Assembly (NCBI GenBank): GCA_028823345.1
Contig: JAPKBR010000008.1
Location: forward strand, 1-64,000
DNA from: Planctomycetota bacterium
GTDB lineage: Bacteria; Planctomycetota; UBA1135; GCA-002686595
Length of the DNA: 64,000 nucleotides
Reading direction: 5' to 3'
Below are positions 33,513 through 42,483 of the stretch, piece after piece (within the stretch, counting starts at the first letter, position 1; every line of letters starts with the position of its first letter). The notes beneath the pieces were generated by a model, which worked only from the letters and a program-made list of their open reading frames with translations, did no database searches and was not told where the DNA came from. The position numbers and the translations under genes were made by a program.

Positions 33513-35186
33513 CTATTGGTCGAACGATTCGAGCAGATCAGCGTAGGTCTCATTGCCCGGATCCAAGTCCAGGGCCAGCCCGAGGCAGTTCTTGGCCTCT
33601 TCCGAGCTGTCGTCTGAGTGCTCCATGTTGATGACGTAGATGAAGGGGCTGAAACCCAAGAGCAGGAGGCCCTTATCCCGTCGGTAGGAAGCGTTCATCG
33701 GGGCCAGCTCGATGGCCTTATCGATGTCCTCAAGGGCGAGCTCCATGCGCTCGTTGCGGGTCATGCCGTCCTCGGGCTCTCCGGGTAATTCGCCATCGGT
33801 GGAGAACCTACCCACGGTGGACAGGGCTCGGGCCCGGGAGGCATAGGCCCGCGCATCGGCCAGTCCGGCGTCGACCGCAGCGGTCAAGTCGGGCAGGGCC
33901 TCTTTCATTTTCATGCTGCGCACGGCGCGCAATCCGCGCTTCAGCCGCGCTTCAGGGGCGTTGATTTCGATTCCTCCGATGTAGGCGTGCCAGTCTTTCT
34001 CTAGTTGCTCTACGTCTTTGACCCCGATCTTCTTCAGGAGGAAGGATTTGATCACTTCGGGCTCGACCCTGAAACCCGTGCCCGCCTGTCCGTAGCTGGG
34101 GACCGATGTGTATTCCACGCCCTTGCGCGTGTACAGATCCCGGAAAAAGCGTGCGAATTTCTTGGCGTACAGGCCCTCTTCGAAGTTATTCAGGAAGTAG
34201 ACAAAGGACCAGGCGTGGGCGTATTGAAACGCTTGGAAATCGACCTTCTCGATGGTGAAGAGTTCCTCGAGGGTCATCACCTTCTCGTCCTTGAGGGCCT
34301 GCTGCACGGTCAAGACCCGGTCGGTTTGAATCTTGCCCGGAGTGATGGAGATCTTGCCTCGCTTGTCGAGCTCGATGTCCGAGCTACCGAAGTAATCCGC
34401 CACCGCCTCGTTGATCCAAATCTGGGGCCGGAACTGGGGATCGATTAAGAAGGTCAAGAGGTGCGTGCACTCGTGCAGGGAAACCCAGTTGCTAATTCCC
34501 GGATCCTCGTAGTCGTGGTAGAAGTTCAGCTCATGTTCCAGGGGCGAAAAATACCCGGCGACTCCCGCTGGCGTTTTCTTGATCTTGGCGAATTCCTTGC
34601 GGCTCTTGAAGATGTTGACCTTCATCTTGGTGCGGCGCAGGGTGGGGGTGGGTTTGATGCCGATGCGCTTGTCCATCAGCTTGTAGTAAGACTCGAGCAG
34701 GTCGCTGTAGTACTGGAGCAAGTCAGGCGAGGTGTTCGACTTGACGATGAAGTGCTTGCTCTCGACGGAGGGGGCCGTGGTCCACTTGGAGAAGGCCGCC
34801 ATCTCTGTGGTGCGTTCCGCGCTGGCTTCCCCGGCCTTACGTAGTAGGTTCTTGTAGGCGCTCTTGGAGATCCACTTGCCCTCGTGGCGCACGAAACCCT
34901 GTTCGAGTTTCTCCCGCTCGTTGTCGTCCTTGGGCTCGTACTCATCCGGATCCCAGGCCATCTCGACCGCTTTGAACTCGATGTGCGCGGGCACCACGAT
35001 CGTGCCGTGGGGGAACTCTAAAATGTAGCCGCCCTCGGGGTTCTCGCGGATGCGATCCACTTCGATCACCCGGCCGTCCATGGTCACTACCCGATCCGCA
35101 ATTGCGAGGGGGGAGCTGAGGGCAAGGAGGGACAAGATGGAGCAGCATTTGCTGGCCAGGGAACGGCTGGATTGGTGTGTGCGCAT
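33513..35186 (-). CDS. Secreted DUF1570-type zinc peptidase with TPR-like tail
   Basis: 557 residues with a signal peptide (about 1-31, SKCCSILSLLALSSPLAIA). Residues about 140-380 show SKHFIVKSNTSPDLLQYYSDLLESYYKLMD, the zinc site VSLHECTHLLTFLIDPQFRPQIWINEAVADYFGSS (HExxH plus downstream Glu in INEAVADYF) and YAHAWSFVYFLNNFEEG, the classic DUF1570/peptidase-MA order. From about 420 there are TPR-like helices (ALEDIDKAIELAPMNASYRRDKGLLLLG). Unlike the degenerate paralogues at the left end, the active site is intact here. Probably an exported peptidase. The 106-bp gap to hemH on its upstream side holds nothing. Confidence 0.8.
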   Translation of the reverse strand: MRTHQSSRSLASKCCSILSLLALSSPLAIADRVVTMDGRVIEVDRIRENPEGGYILEFPHGTIVVPAHIEFKAVEMAWDPDEYEPKDDNEREKLEQGFVRHEGKWISKSAYKNLLRKAGEASAERTTEMAAFSKWTTAPSVESKHFIVKSNTSPDLLQYYSDLLESYYKLMDKRIGIKPTPTLRRTKMKVNIFKSRKEFAKIKKTPAGVAGYFSPLEHELNFYHDYEDPGISNWVSLHECTHLLTFLIDPQFRPQIWINEAVADYFGSSDIELDKRGKISITPGKIQTDRVLTVQQALKDEKVMTLEELFTIEKVDFQAFQYAHAWSFVYFLNNFEEGLYAKKFARFFRDLYTRKGVEYTSVPSYGQAGTGFRVEPEVIKSFLLKKIGVKDVEQLEKDWHAYIGGIEINAPEARLKRGLRAVRSMKMKEALPDLTAAVDAGLADARAYASRARALSTVGRFSTDGELPGEPEDGMTRNERMELALEDIDKAIELAPMNASYRRDKGLLLLGFSPFIYVINMEHSDDSSEEAKNCLGLALDLDPGNETYADLLESFDQ

Positions 35187-35292
35187 GGGGTAGCTCGTGG
35201 GTTGAGCCTATGGTGGCAGGTGGAGGGCCGCCTGTCTACCGGGGGGCCCTGGGATGGCCGGGCGAGGTGCTTGCCGGGACCTGGAGGGTTCC

Positions 35293-36720
35293 CTAGGAGT
35301 TCTTGGCGCGCACGAGTTGGGCCAGTCCGGCGGCATATACCTGGTCCCCGTTGGGGCAGGGCACGCTCACAAATTTCTCGCCGCCCGCCGCGAGGAAGTC
35401 TGCTTTGAGTTCCTGGCCGATCTCCTCCAGGGTTTCGAGGCAATCACAGGGGAAGCCGGGGGTCAAGACCGCTATGTGCCTGGTCCCTTCCCGGGCCAAT
35501 TCTGGAACCCGGTCCGAGGTGCTGGGGGTCAACCAGGGCTCGCTGCCGAAACGGGATTGAAAGGTCATCTCCCATTGGTTCGGTTGCAAGCCGAGGGCTG
35601 CGGCTAACCCCAGGGCGGTTTGTTGACAGTGGTTGAGATAGGGATCTCCCGCGCGTACATAGCTTTCCGGCAGGCCGTGGAAGCTGAAGACAAAGAGGTC
35701 CGGTTCCTGGCCTTGGGTCGCGGCCCGGGCCATTTCCCCCATGCGCGCAAGCAGGGCGGGGTCGGCAGGATAGGCTGGGATCATGCGCAGTGCGGGTCCA
35801 TCCCGGCGCCCGTTCAACACCCGACTGACCGCCGCCTGCACGGTGCCACTTGTGGTGTCTGACCACTGGGGAAAGAGGGGCAGTACGGTGAGTTCCTCAA
35901 TTCCGTCTCCGGCCAGCAACTCGATGCCCCGCTGGATCGATGGCCGGCCATAACGCATGGCGGTAACGACCCTCCATTCAGGACCGAGGGCCTTGGCTAC
36001 CTCTTGGCTAAGGCTCTCTGTGTGAACTAGCAGCGGGGATCCATTTGACATCCAAACACTTGCGTAGGCCCGGGCCACGCGCCTGACGCGCCAGGGCAAA
36101 ACAAAGAGGTTCAGAATTGGAATCCAAAGCAGGCGCGGTAGGCGCACAACTTTCTTGTCGCTGAGGAACTCCCGGAGGTAACGTCTGACCGCTGCGGGCT
36201 CCGGTGCGTTGGGGGTGCCTAGGTTGACGATCAACAGAGCTTTGCCCTGTGTCTTTCCCCGTGCCTTGGCAGGCTCACCCTTGGGATCCGTGTCGACCGG
36301 TGGGGGCAGGAGTCCCCAGTAGGCCAGGGAACTCGCCAGCAGGGCCGCCCCAATACCCACATAAAGAGCGCCCACCGAATGGTAGGACAGGTACCCGTTG
36401 CTTGCTAAGGCGCGCAGCCCAAAGCCGAAGCCCATCATCAGTGCGATTAGGGGCCAGAAGCTAGGCGCGAAAACCAAATACAAACGCGGCGAATCCAGAT
36501 CCCGAATGCGGCGACGGTTGCGCAGGGCGGCGTTCCAAAGCACATAGCGCCCCTTGGCTGCGCCCAAAACCAATCCGCCCGTAAGCCAGGCCACGGTAGC
36601 CGAGGGATGTTCGGCCATCAGGGGCTTGAGCATCAGCCATCCCCGTACCACCAACATGCTGCCAACCGAAACCCAGATCAGGGCGGCGATACGGTTGAGG
36701 AAATGGAGGCTGACCGACAT
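35293..36720 (-). CDS. hemH: Ferrochelatase fused to an N-terminal membrane domain
   Basis: 475 residues from the ATG at 36720 (one 12 bp upstream is also in frame). The C-terminal 320 residues are a complete ferrochelatase: ALLIVNLGTPNAPEPAAVRRYLREFLSDKKVVRLP, then SNGSPLLVHTESLS, VLPLFPQWSDTTSGTV, FSFHGLPESYVRAGDPY (catalytic His) and MTFQSRFGSEPWLTPST (acidic partner), and LTPGFPCDCLETLEEIG. The first 150 residues carry about four hydrophobic helices (for example IAALIWVSVGSMLVVRGWLML, WPLIALMMGFGFGLRALA, VGALYVGIGAALLASSLAYWG). It inserts iron into protoporphyrin (or coproporphyrin). Confidence 0.9.
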   Translation of the reverse strand: MSVSLHFLNRIAALIWVSVGSMLVVRGWLMLKPLMAEHPSATVAWLTGGLVLGAAKGRYVLWNAALRNRRRIRDLDSPRLYLVFAPSFWPLIALMMGFGFGLRALASNGYLSYHSVGALYVGIGAALLASSLAYWGLLPPPVDTDPKGEPAKARGKTQGKALLIVNLGTPNAPEPAAVRRYLREFLSDKKVVRLPRLLWIPILNLFVLPWRVRRVARAYASVWMSNGSPLLVHTESLSQEVAKALGPEWRVVTAMRYGRPSIQRGIELLAGDGIEELTVLPLFPQWSDTTSGTVQAAVSRVLNGRRDGPALRMIPAYPADPALLARMGEMARAATQGQEPDLFVFSFHGLPESYVRAGDPYLNHCQQTALGLAAALGLQPNQWEMTFQSRFGSEPWLTPSTSDRVPELAREGTRHIAVLTPGFPCDCLETLEEIGQELKADFLAAGGEKFVSVPCPNGDQVYAAGLAQLVRAKNS

Positions 36721-36780
36721 GGTGGGGAGCATAGCCGAGGGCCTGCTCGGAAGGGGGGTGGGGGCGGAGATTTTCTAGCC

Positions 36781-37290
36781 TCAGCCGTCAGTGGGCGGAG
36801 TGTCGGCTTCCACTAGCTGGCTGTCTAGGTAGGCTCCCGTGCGCTTCTCGTCCACGGACCCATCGTTGTTCCAATAATGCCACGGGCCCGTGCGGCGACC
36901 CGCTTCAAAGTGGCCTTCGCTCTTCTTGCGCCCCGAGCCCTCGTGCCAAAAAGACCAAATACCCTCGCGCAGGCTGACGCTGGTTCCGGTTACGGGAACC
37001 CGTTCGCCCAGGGCCTCGCGCTGGCCGTTGCGGTACCAAGTTTCCCAGCTACCGACCTTGAGGCCTAGGGAGTAACGCCCTCGGGACCGTATTTGTCCAT
37101 CGAAGTACCAAGTGGTCCAAAGACCCTCCTCTGCACCGGGCGCGCCCTCGCCTTGGTAGCGCCGGACCCCGTCCTTGAATTGGCTGGGGCGTGGCTGGTC
37201 TCCGCAGGCGGCGAGGCAAAGCATGCCCAGTAGCGCAGCGAAGGCCAGTGGCAGGGTCGAGCCCCGGTGCTTCTGTGCAGGACCGCTCAA
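36781..37290 (-). CDS. MORN-repeat lipoprotein (YwqK-like)
   Basis: About 169 residues. The start is inferred as TTG at 37290 because the preceding gene ends at 37313 and no ATG/GTG lies between; an N-terminal hydrophobic stretch with lipobox LLGMLCLAAC follows. MORN-like repeats: GLWTTWYFDGQIRSRGRYSLG, GSWETWYRNGQREALGER, GIWSFWHEGSGRKKSEGHFEAG, GPWHYWNNDGSVDEKRTGAY. Proteins of this type are often called YwqK-like antitoxins, but here it is an exported lipoprotein with no toxin partner. Function unknown. Confidence 0.65.
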   Translation of the reverse strand: MSGPAQKHRGSTLPLAFAALLGMLCLAACGDQPRPSQFKDGVRRYQGEGAPGAEEGLWTTWYFDGQIRSRGRYSLGLKVGSWETWYRNGQREALGERVPVTGTSVSLREGIWSFWHEGSGRKKSEGHFEAGRRTGPWHYWNNDGSVDEKRTGAYLDSQLVEADTPPTDG

Positions 37291-37312
37291 GGTTATCTGG
37301 GGGGCAGTTCTC

Positions 37313-39508
37313 TCAGCGGATGAACAACATCTCGCGGTACTTAGGCAGGGGCCAGAGACTGTCGTCCACGAGGCGCTCCAGGAAGTCCGCAGACTCTCGC
37401 ACCTTGTCCATGGCGGGCAGGACCTCGTTGCGGTAACCCGCTGCCTGGGCGGCAAGGTCATCCTCAGCAAGTTCCCAGCGTTCTTGGATTTGGAGCAGGC
37501 TGTCCACGGAACTCTTCAAGCTTCCGATGGCCTTGGTCACCAGGGCCAGGATTTCCTTTTGAGATGTGGTGCCTTCGCTGCCCACGACACTTTCCAAAGC
37601 ATTGATCGAATCGGCCAAACGCTTTTGGTGCTCCATGGCTGCGGGCAGCAGCATGGTCATGGCTAGATCGCGGGTTGCCATGGCTTCCACGTTGATCTTG
37701 TTGACGTAGATCTCGGTCTGTACGTACCAACGAGACTCTAATTCCTCTGCGGTGAAGACGCCCATCTTGCTGAAGAGCGCTTCGTTCTTCGGGTCGCGCA
37801 GGGGCGCGAGGGCTTCAGGCGTGCCCTTGAGTTCCAGTAGGCCGCGCCTGGCTGCTTCTTCGCGCCACTCTTGGGAGTAGTTGTCTCCCGAGAAGAAGAT
37901 GCGCCGGTGTTGGGTCAGGGTCTCGCGCACGATTTTTTGGATGTTCTCTGTGCTCGGGCCTCCGGCTTTCTCGATGGCATCGGAAAGGTAATCGAGGGAG
38001 TCCGCCAGAATCGTGTTCAAGAAGGTCGCCGGATAGGCGGGGGACTGGTTGGAGCCAACAGCCCGGAACTCGAAGCGGTTGCCGGTGAATGCCAGAGGCG
38101 ATGTCCGGTTGCGGTCGGAAATGTCTCGGGGCAGATCCGGTAGGTTCGTGACCCCAAGGCGCAGGGGTTCGGTGCTGCCCTCGTCCGGTGTGCTGCCGGC
38201 GATGATCGAGTCGACGATCCCTTCGAGGTGCTTGCCCAGGAAAACCGAGATGATCGCCGGGGGGGCTTCGTTGGCACCCAGACGGTGATCGTTTGAGGCG
38301 CTGGCAATGGAGCTGCGCAGGAGATCCTGGTGCAGGTCCACTCCGCGGGCGATGGCGGTCAAGAAGATGATGAACTTGAGGTTCTCGTGGGGCGTTTTGC
38401 CCGGATCGAACAGGTTGTTATTTAGGTTGTCCGCCACCGACCAGTTGAGGTGTTTGCCGGAGCCATTCAGGCCCGCAAAGGGCTTCTCGTGCATCAAACA
38501 GGCGAATCCATGGCGTTCCGCGATGTCCTTCAGCAGAGCCATGGTCAGCATGTTTTGATCGGTAGAGATCGAAATCGGCTGGTAGACCGGAGCCAACTCA
38601 TACTGGCTGGGGGCCACTTCGTTGTGACGCGTCTTGACGGGAATGCCCAGGAGCCAGAGCTCGTGTTCCAGGTCGTGCATGAAGCGCAGGACCCGCGTGG
38701 GAATGTTGCCAAAGTAGTGATCGTCGAATTCCTGGCCCTTGTAGGGACGCGCACCGAAAAGGGTGCGCCCGCAAGCCAAGAGGTCCGGCCGCAGATTGAA
38801 AAAATCCGCGTCGATCAAAAAGTACTCTTGCTCGATGCCGCCGCTGGAAGAGGCACGGGTGACTTGGCTTTCGCCGATCAGCTGCAAGATGCGTGCGGCG
38901 GCTTTTGAAAGTGCCTGGTTCGAACGCAGCATGGGCGTTTTCTTGTCCAACGCTGCGCCGGTCCAGGAGCAAAAGGCGGTGGGGATCGTAAGTGTCGAGC
39001 CTTCGGGGGTGCACCGCAGGAAGGCGGGAGATGTCGGGTCCCAGGCGGTGTAGCCACGGGCCTCAAAGGTTGCGCGTAGGCCTCCTGATGGGAATGAGCT
39101 CGCATCGGGCTCGCCCTGGAACAATTGCGCACCGGAAAGCTCCAACACGGCTCCGCCGCCTTTGGTGGGATTCATAAACGAATCGTGCTTCTCGGCGGTA
39201 GAGCCGGTCATGGGTTGGAACCAGTGGGTGTAGTGGGTGGCACCGTTTTCGATGGCCCAATCTTTCATGGCACTGGCCACTGAGTCTGCGATCTCGTGGG
39301 TCAGGGGTGCACCGGTTTCGATCACCTGGCGCAGGGCCTTGTAGACCGGCCCTGGCAGCCTTTCCTGCTGAGTCTTGTCGTTGAAGACAAACTTCCCGAA
39401 GTACTCCGGGATGCGGGCGTTGTTGGGTTCTTCGTTCATGGTCTCCGGTTCGATCACTGCCTCATGGGCAAGGCCGCGAACCGCCTCGTGACGGGTGCTT
39501 GCAGTCAT
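37313..39508 (-). CDS. glnN: Glutamine synthetase type III
   Basis: 731 residues, the length of GSIII enzymes and far longer than GSI. Markers: IPEYFGKFVFNDKTQQERL near the N-terminus, NGATHYTHWFQPMTGSTAEKHDSF, PTAFCSWTGAALDKKTPMLRSNQALSKAA, SSGGIEQEYFLIDADFF, RHNEVAPSQYELAPVY, ACLMHEKPFAGLNGSGKHLNWSV and ASNDHRLGANEAPPAIISVF. Cytoplasmic; makes glutamine from glutamate and ammonia. ATG at 39508 follows a short purine stretch. The 220-bp divergent region to the M1 peptidase contains no recognised regulator site; a run of nine G sits near 39577. Confidence 0.95.
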   Translation of the reverse strand: MTASTRHEAVRGLAHEAVIEPETMNEEPNNARIPEYFGKFVFNDKTQQERLPGPVYKALRQVIETGAPLTHEIADSVASAMKDWAIENGATHYTHWFQPMTGSTAEKHDSFMNPTKGGGAVLELSGAQLFQGEPDASSFPSGGLRATFEARGYTAWDPTSPAFLRCTPEGSTLTIPTAFCSWTGAALDKKTPMLRSNQALSKAAARILQLIGESQVTRASSSGGIEQEYFLIDADFFNLRPDLLACGRTLFGARPYKGQEFDDHYFGNIPTRVLRFMHDLEHELWLLGIPVKTRHNEVAPSQYELAPVYQPISISTDQNMLTMALLKDIAERHGFACLMHEKPFAGLNGSGKHLNWSVADNLNNNLFDPGKTPHENLKFIIFLTAIARGVDLHQDLLRSSIASASNDHRLGANEAPPAIISVFLGKHLEGIVDSIIAGSTPDEGSTEPLRLGVTNLPDLPRDISDRNRTSPLAFTGNRFEFRAVGSNQSPAYPATFLNTILADSLDYLSDAIEKAGGPSTENIQKIVRETLTQHRRIFFSGDNYSQEWREEAARRGLLELKGTPEALAPLRDPKNEALFSKMGVFTAEELESRWYVQTEIYVNKINVEAMATRDLAMTMLLPAAMEHQKRLADSINALESVVGSEGTTSQKEILALVTKAIGSLKSSVDSLLQIQERWELAEDDLAAQAAGYRNEVLPAMDKVRESADFLERLVDDSLWPLPKYREMLFIR

Positions 39509-39729
39509 AATTGAATAGTCCCAGTAGGTGGGGTGACGTCGTTGCAGAAGGGCTCTTACGAGGGGCCCATCACAGGGGGGGGGGACCCATTCGTAACGGA
39601 TGTCGATTCTAGCGGGGAAAATGCGCGGAACCAGAGGAAGAGGGGGGATCTTTCTTGGCCGGGCCAGGAGTCCGTGCCCTTGATGCTTGCGCTGGGTGAT
39701 CGTCCCGGTGATTATTGCCCCTGACCCCC

Positions 39730-41823
39730 ATGCGAATTTCCCCCAGCCCCCTCATCCCATCTTTCCTGGTCGGCCTCATGGCCGCCTGCGCTGCTCCGAT
39801 CCCGGCACCCCAGCCCTGGCCCCTGCGGCCAGACCCTGTGGGTCAGATCGGTGGGGAGCGCTTAGCGGACTTGCTGCACCTGTCCCTGGACCTGGAGCTG
39901 GATCATGAGGCGCGGGAGGTGCGTGGCGTGGCCTCAAGCTGGTTCCGGGCCCTGCGGGACGACACCTCCGAGCTTCTTTTGCACGGGGTAGGCCTCGAAA
40001 TCCTGGAGGTCCACGATGCGGCTGGAGAAGCCCTGGTTTTTGAGGTCCAAGAGCCCCAGATCCGGATCACCCTGGCCCGCCCCCTGGCCAAGGGCGAGGA
40101 AGAGGTGCTGCACGTGCGATACCGGGCACAACCGGAGCGCGGCTTGTATTTCCGAGATGAGACCCGCTTTAGCGAGAACTTTGCCCCTTCGCTCTTCACC
40201 CAGGGCCAAAAGCACAACCACCGCCATTGGGTGCCTCTGTGGGACGAGCCCAACGACCGTGCGACCCTGGAGGTGCGCGCCCGGGTGGGGCTTTCCATGG
40301 AGTTGATTTCCAATGGCCAGTTGGTCGAGGTCGAGCGGCACTCGGCCGAGTCACGCACCTTTCACTGGCGTATGGAGCAGCGCGTCCCGACCTATCTGTT
40401 GGCCCTGATCGCCGGGCGCTTCGACCGCTATCGCGCGCCCCATCCTTCGGTGGAGTTGGAGTTCATCGTGGCTGAGGAAGCCGGGGAGCAGCGCGCTCGA
40501 GAAACTTTTGGCGAGACCGCTTCGATGATGAACTTTTTCGAGAAGAAGCTCGGCACGAAATTTCCCTACCCGCGCTACGCCCAGGGCGCCATGGCGGACT
40601 TTGTGACCGGAGGCATGGAGAATGCCACCCTGACCCTGGTGGGGGAGAGCATGCTGGGCACGCACGAAGAGAACCAAGATCTGGAGGGCCGCCCGCGTCG
40701 GATCATCGCCCACGAGCTGGCCCACCAATGGTTTGGGGATCAGGTGACTTGCTGGGGTTGGAGTCACCTTTGGTTGAACGAGGCCTTTGCCTCTTGGATG
40801 GAACTCGCTTGGGTTGGCGAAGTCGAAGGGGAAGACGCCCGCAGACTGCGCTTGGAACAATACCGCGAGCGGTTCTTGGGGCGCGCGGACCGGGTTGCCT
40901 TGCCCATGGCTCTGGACTGGCACACCCAGGGGTGCAGTCCGAACCGGGCGCATCATGTTTACACCAAGGGGCCCTGGGTGATCGAGATGATGAGCCGCTT
41001 CGTGGGTCCCAAAGATTTCGACGCGGCCTTGGCTCTGTACCTAGAGCGGCACAAGGATAGCCTGGTCACCGCCGATGACTTTGTGCGCGCGGTATTCGAC
41101 GCCACCGGCCGCAACCTGATGCCCATGGTGCAGCAGTGGGTCTGGTCGGGGGGCTTGCCCGAGCTGGTGGTGCAACACGAGATCGCGGGTCAAGAGGTGA
41201 ATCTGCAACTGGAACAGAGTCAAGTGCCCTCGCATACGGTGCCCCTCTTTGATTGTCCCTTGAGTGTGGATCTGGTCACCAGTATCGGTCGGGTACGGCA
41301 TGAGTTGCGTTTTTCCGAGCGCTCCCACGCCTGGCGCTTGCCCTTTGAAGGGGAACTCTTGAATGTCTTGATCGACCCCGATGGAGCCCTCTTGTCTTCC
41401 CTGCGCCAGACCAAGTCCGAGGCCTTTTGGATGCACCAGGCCGCTGATTTCGAAGAGCCCCTCGCGGTTTGGCGTGCCCTGCCCGCCCTGCGCCAAATCG
41501 CCGCCTCTTCCCCCGCAGCCCGAGCCTTGCTCTTGCGCATCCTGCGCGAACATCCCGAGCCTCTCCTGCGCCAACGGGCCGCTCGTCAAACCACTTGGAT
41601 CAGCGAAGCCTCCCGGGCCGCCCTGGTGCGCGCCACTTGCGAAGACCCGGCGCCCAGCGTGCGCTCCCAAGCTGCACGCGGCCTTTCCAGTCACGCCCCG
41701 GGTCGCCCCTTCAACGGTCGGGACCCCTTGGCCCAAAGACTGGTCGCTGCCCAGGAAACCGAAACGAGCGCGCGCACACGGGAGGCCATCACGGCGCTGC
41801 TGTTGATAGGGGACGCCCCGTGA
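39730..41823 (+). CDS. Exported M1-family aminopeptidase (lipoprotein)
   Basis: 697 residues from the ATG at 39730 (an ATG 15 bp upstream is also open). Lipobox GLMAAC, Cys20. Motifs: GGMENATLTLVGESML (GxMEN), zinc site HELAHQWFGDQVTCWGWSHLWLNEAFASWMEL (HExxH plus Glu) and VYTKGPWVIEMM, all in M1 order. A C-terminal domain (from about 560, PALRQIAASSPAARALLLRILREH) is HEAT-like. Acts in the periplasm as a metallo-aminopeptidase. GTG of the next gene overlaps its stop by 4 bp. Confidence 0.9.
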   Translation: MRISPSPLIPSFLVGLMAACAAPIPAPQPWPLRPDPVGQIGGERLADLLHLSLDLELDHEAREVRGVASSWFRALRDDTSELLLHGVGLEILEVHDAAGEALVFEVQEPQIRITLARPLAKGEEEVLHVRYRAQPERGLYFRDETRFSENFAPSLFTQGQKHNHRHWVPLWDEPNDRATLEVRARVGLSMELISNGQLVEVERHSAESRTFHWRMEQRVPTYLLALIAGRFDRYRAPHPSVELEFIVAEEAGEQRARETFGETASMMNFFEKKLGTKFPYPRYAQGAMADFVTGGMENATLTLVGESMLGTHEENQDLEGRPRRIIAHELAHQWFGDQVTCWGWSHLWLNEAFASWMELAWVGEVEGEDARRLRLEQYRERFLGRADRVALPMALDWHTQGCSPNRAHHVYTKGPWVIEMMSRFVGPKDFDAALALYLERHKDSLVTADDFVRAVFDATGRNLMPMVQQWVWSGGLPELVVQHEIAGQEVNLQLEQSQVPSHTVPLFDCPLSVDLVTSIGRVRHELRFSERSHAWRLPFEGELLNVLIDPDGALLSSLRQTKSEAFWMHQAADFEEPLAVWRALPALRQIAASSPAARALLLRILREHPEPLLRQRAARQTTWISEASRAALVRATCEDPAPSVRSQAARGLSSHAPGRPFNGRDPLAQRLVAAQETETSARTREAITALLLIGDAP

Positions 41824-42455
41824 AACCAGTTACCCCGACGACTGCCCAGTTGCGCGCCCTGGCTCGGCGCGACCCTGTCCTCGGGCGAGCAATCAAACGG
41901 ATGGACCCCTTCCCCGGTTTTCCTATCCCGGGGGAATACAGGAGCCACTACGAGGCTTTGGCCCGGGCCATTGTTTATCAGCAACTGGCGGGTGCTGCGG
42001 CCAAGACTATTTGGGGGCGGGTTTGCGCCTTGACCCCGGGCAAGAGTTTTCCCCGGGCTCCGGAATTGCTCGGCCTGAAAGAAAAAGTCCTGCGCGGGGC
42101 AGGACTTTCTGGGAACAAGTACCTCAGCCTGCGCGACCTGGCCACCCGATTGGATCAGGGAACCTTGCCCCTGAGCCGCATGTCCCGCTGGGACGACGAG
42201 CGCATCATCGAGGGTTTGGTGGAGGTCCGTGGCATCGGCCCCTGGACGGCTCAAATGTTCCTGCTCTTTCGCCTCGGCCGCTTGAACGTGATGGCCCCCG
42301 CGGACTTGGGTTTGCAAGAGGGCTTGCGCATTCTCGATGGTCTCGACGAACGTCCAAGCCCCAAGGAACTGGCCGCCCGCGCCGAAGACTGGGCGCCCCT
42401 TTGCAGCATCGCCTGCTGGACTCTTTGGCGACTGGCGGACGAAGCGAAGGCCTGA
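41820..42455 (+). CDS. DNA-3-methyladenine glycosylase II-like (AlkA/HhH-GPD)
   Basis: 211 residues starting at a GTG that overlaps the stop of the M1 peptidase gene (GTGA). HhH-GPD motif VRGIGPWTAQMFLLFRLGRLNVMAPADLGLQEG at about 135-167, with the catalytic Asp in PADLG. The N-terminal part has the AlkA-type block DPVLGRAIKRMDPFPGFPIPGEYRSHYEALARAIVYQQLAGAAA (residues 20-60). The short length is that of the minimal AlkA domain without the N-terminal TATA-like domain. Excises alkylated bases. Stop overlaps the first copy of a 17-bp tandem repeat and the stop of the convergent oleD-like gene is 18 bp further. Confidence 0.88.
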   Translation: MKPVTPTTAQLRALARRDPVLGRAIKRMDPFPGFPIPGEYRSHYEALARAIVYQQLAGAAAKTIWGRVCALTPGKSFPRAPELLGLKEKVLRGAGLSGNKYLSLRDLATRLDQGTLPLSRMSRWDDERIIEGLVEVRGIGPWTAQMFLLFRLGRLNVMAPADLGLQEGLRILDGLDERPSPKELAARAEDWAPLCSIACWTLWRLADEAKA

Positions 42456-42483
42456 CTACCGGGTGAGCCTGACTACCGGGTGA
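42450..42483. repeat. Perfect 17-bp tandem duplication at convergent gene ends
   Basis: Two exact, contiguous copies of GCCTGACTACCGGGTGA at 42450-42466 and 42467-42483. The first contains the stop of the AlkA gene; the second contains the last codons and stop of the oleD-like gene. The duplication therefore separates what were probably directly abutting convergent stops. Confidence 0.9.

Noticed and set aside
39570-39590. G-run between glnN and the M1 peptidase as a phase-variable promoter tract
   Set aside because: A run of nine or so G lies in the divergent region, but no promoter could be placed around it and length variation cannot be judged from one sequence.
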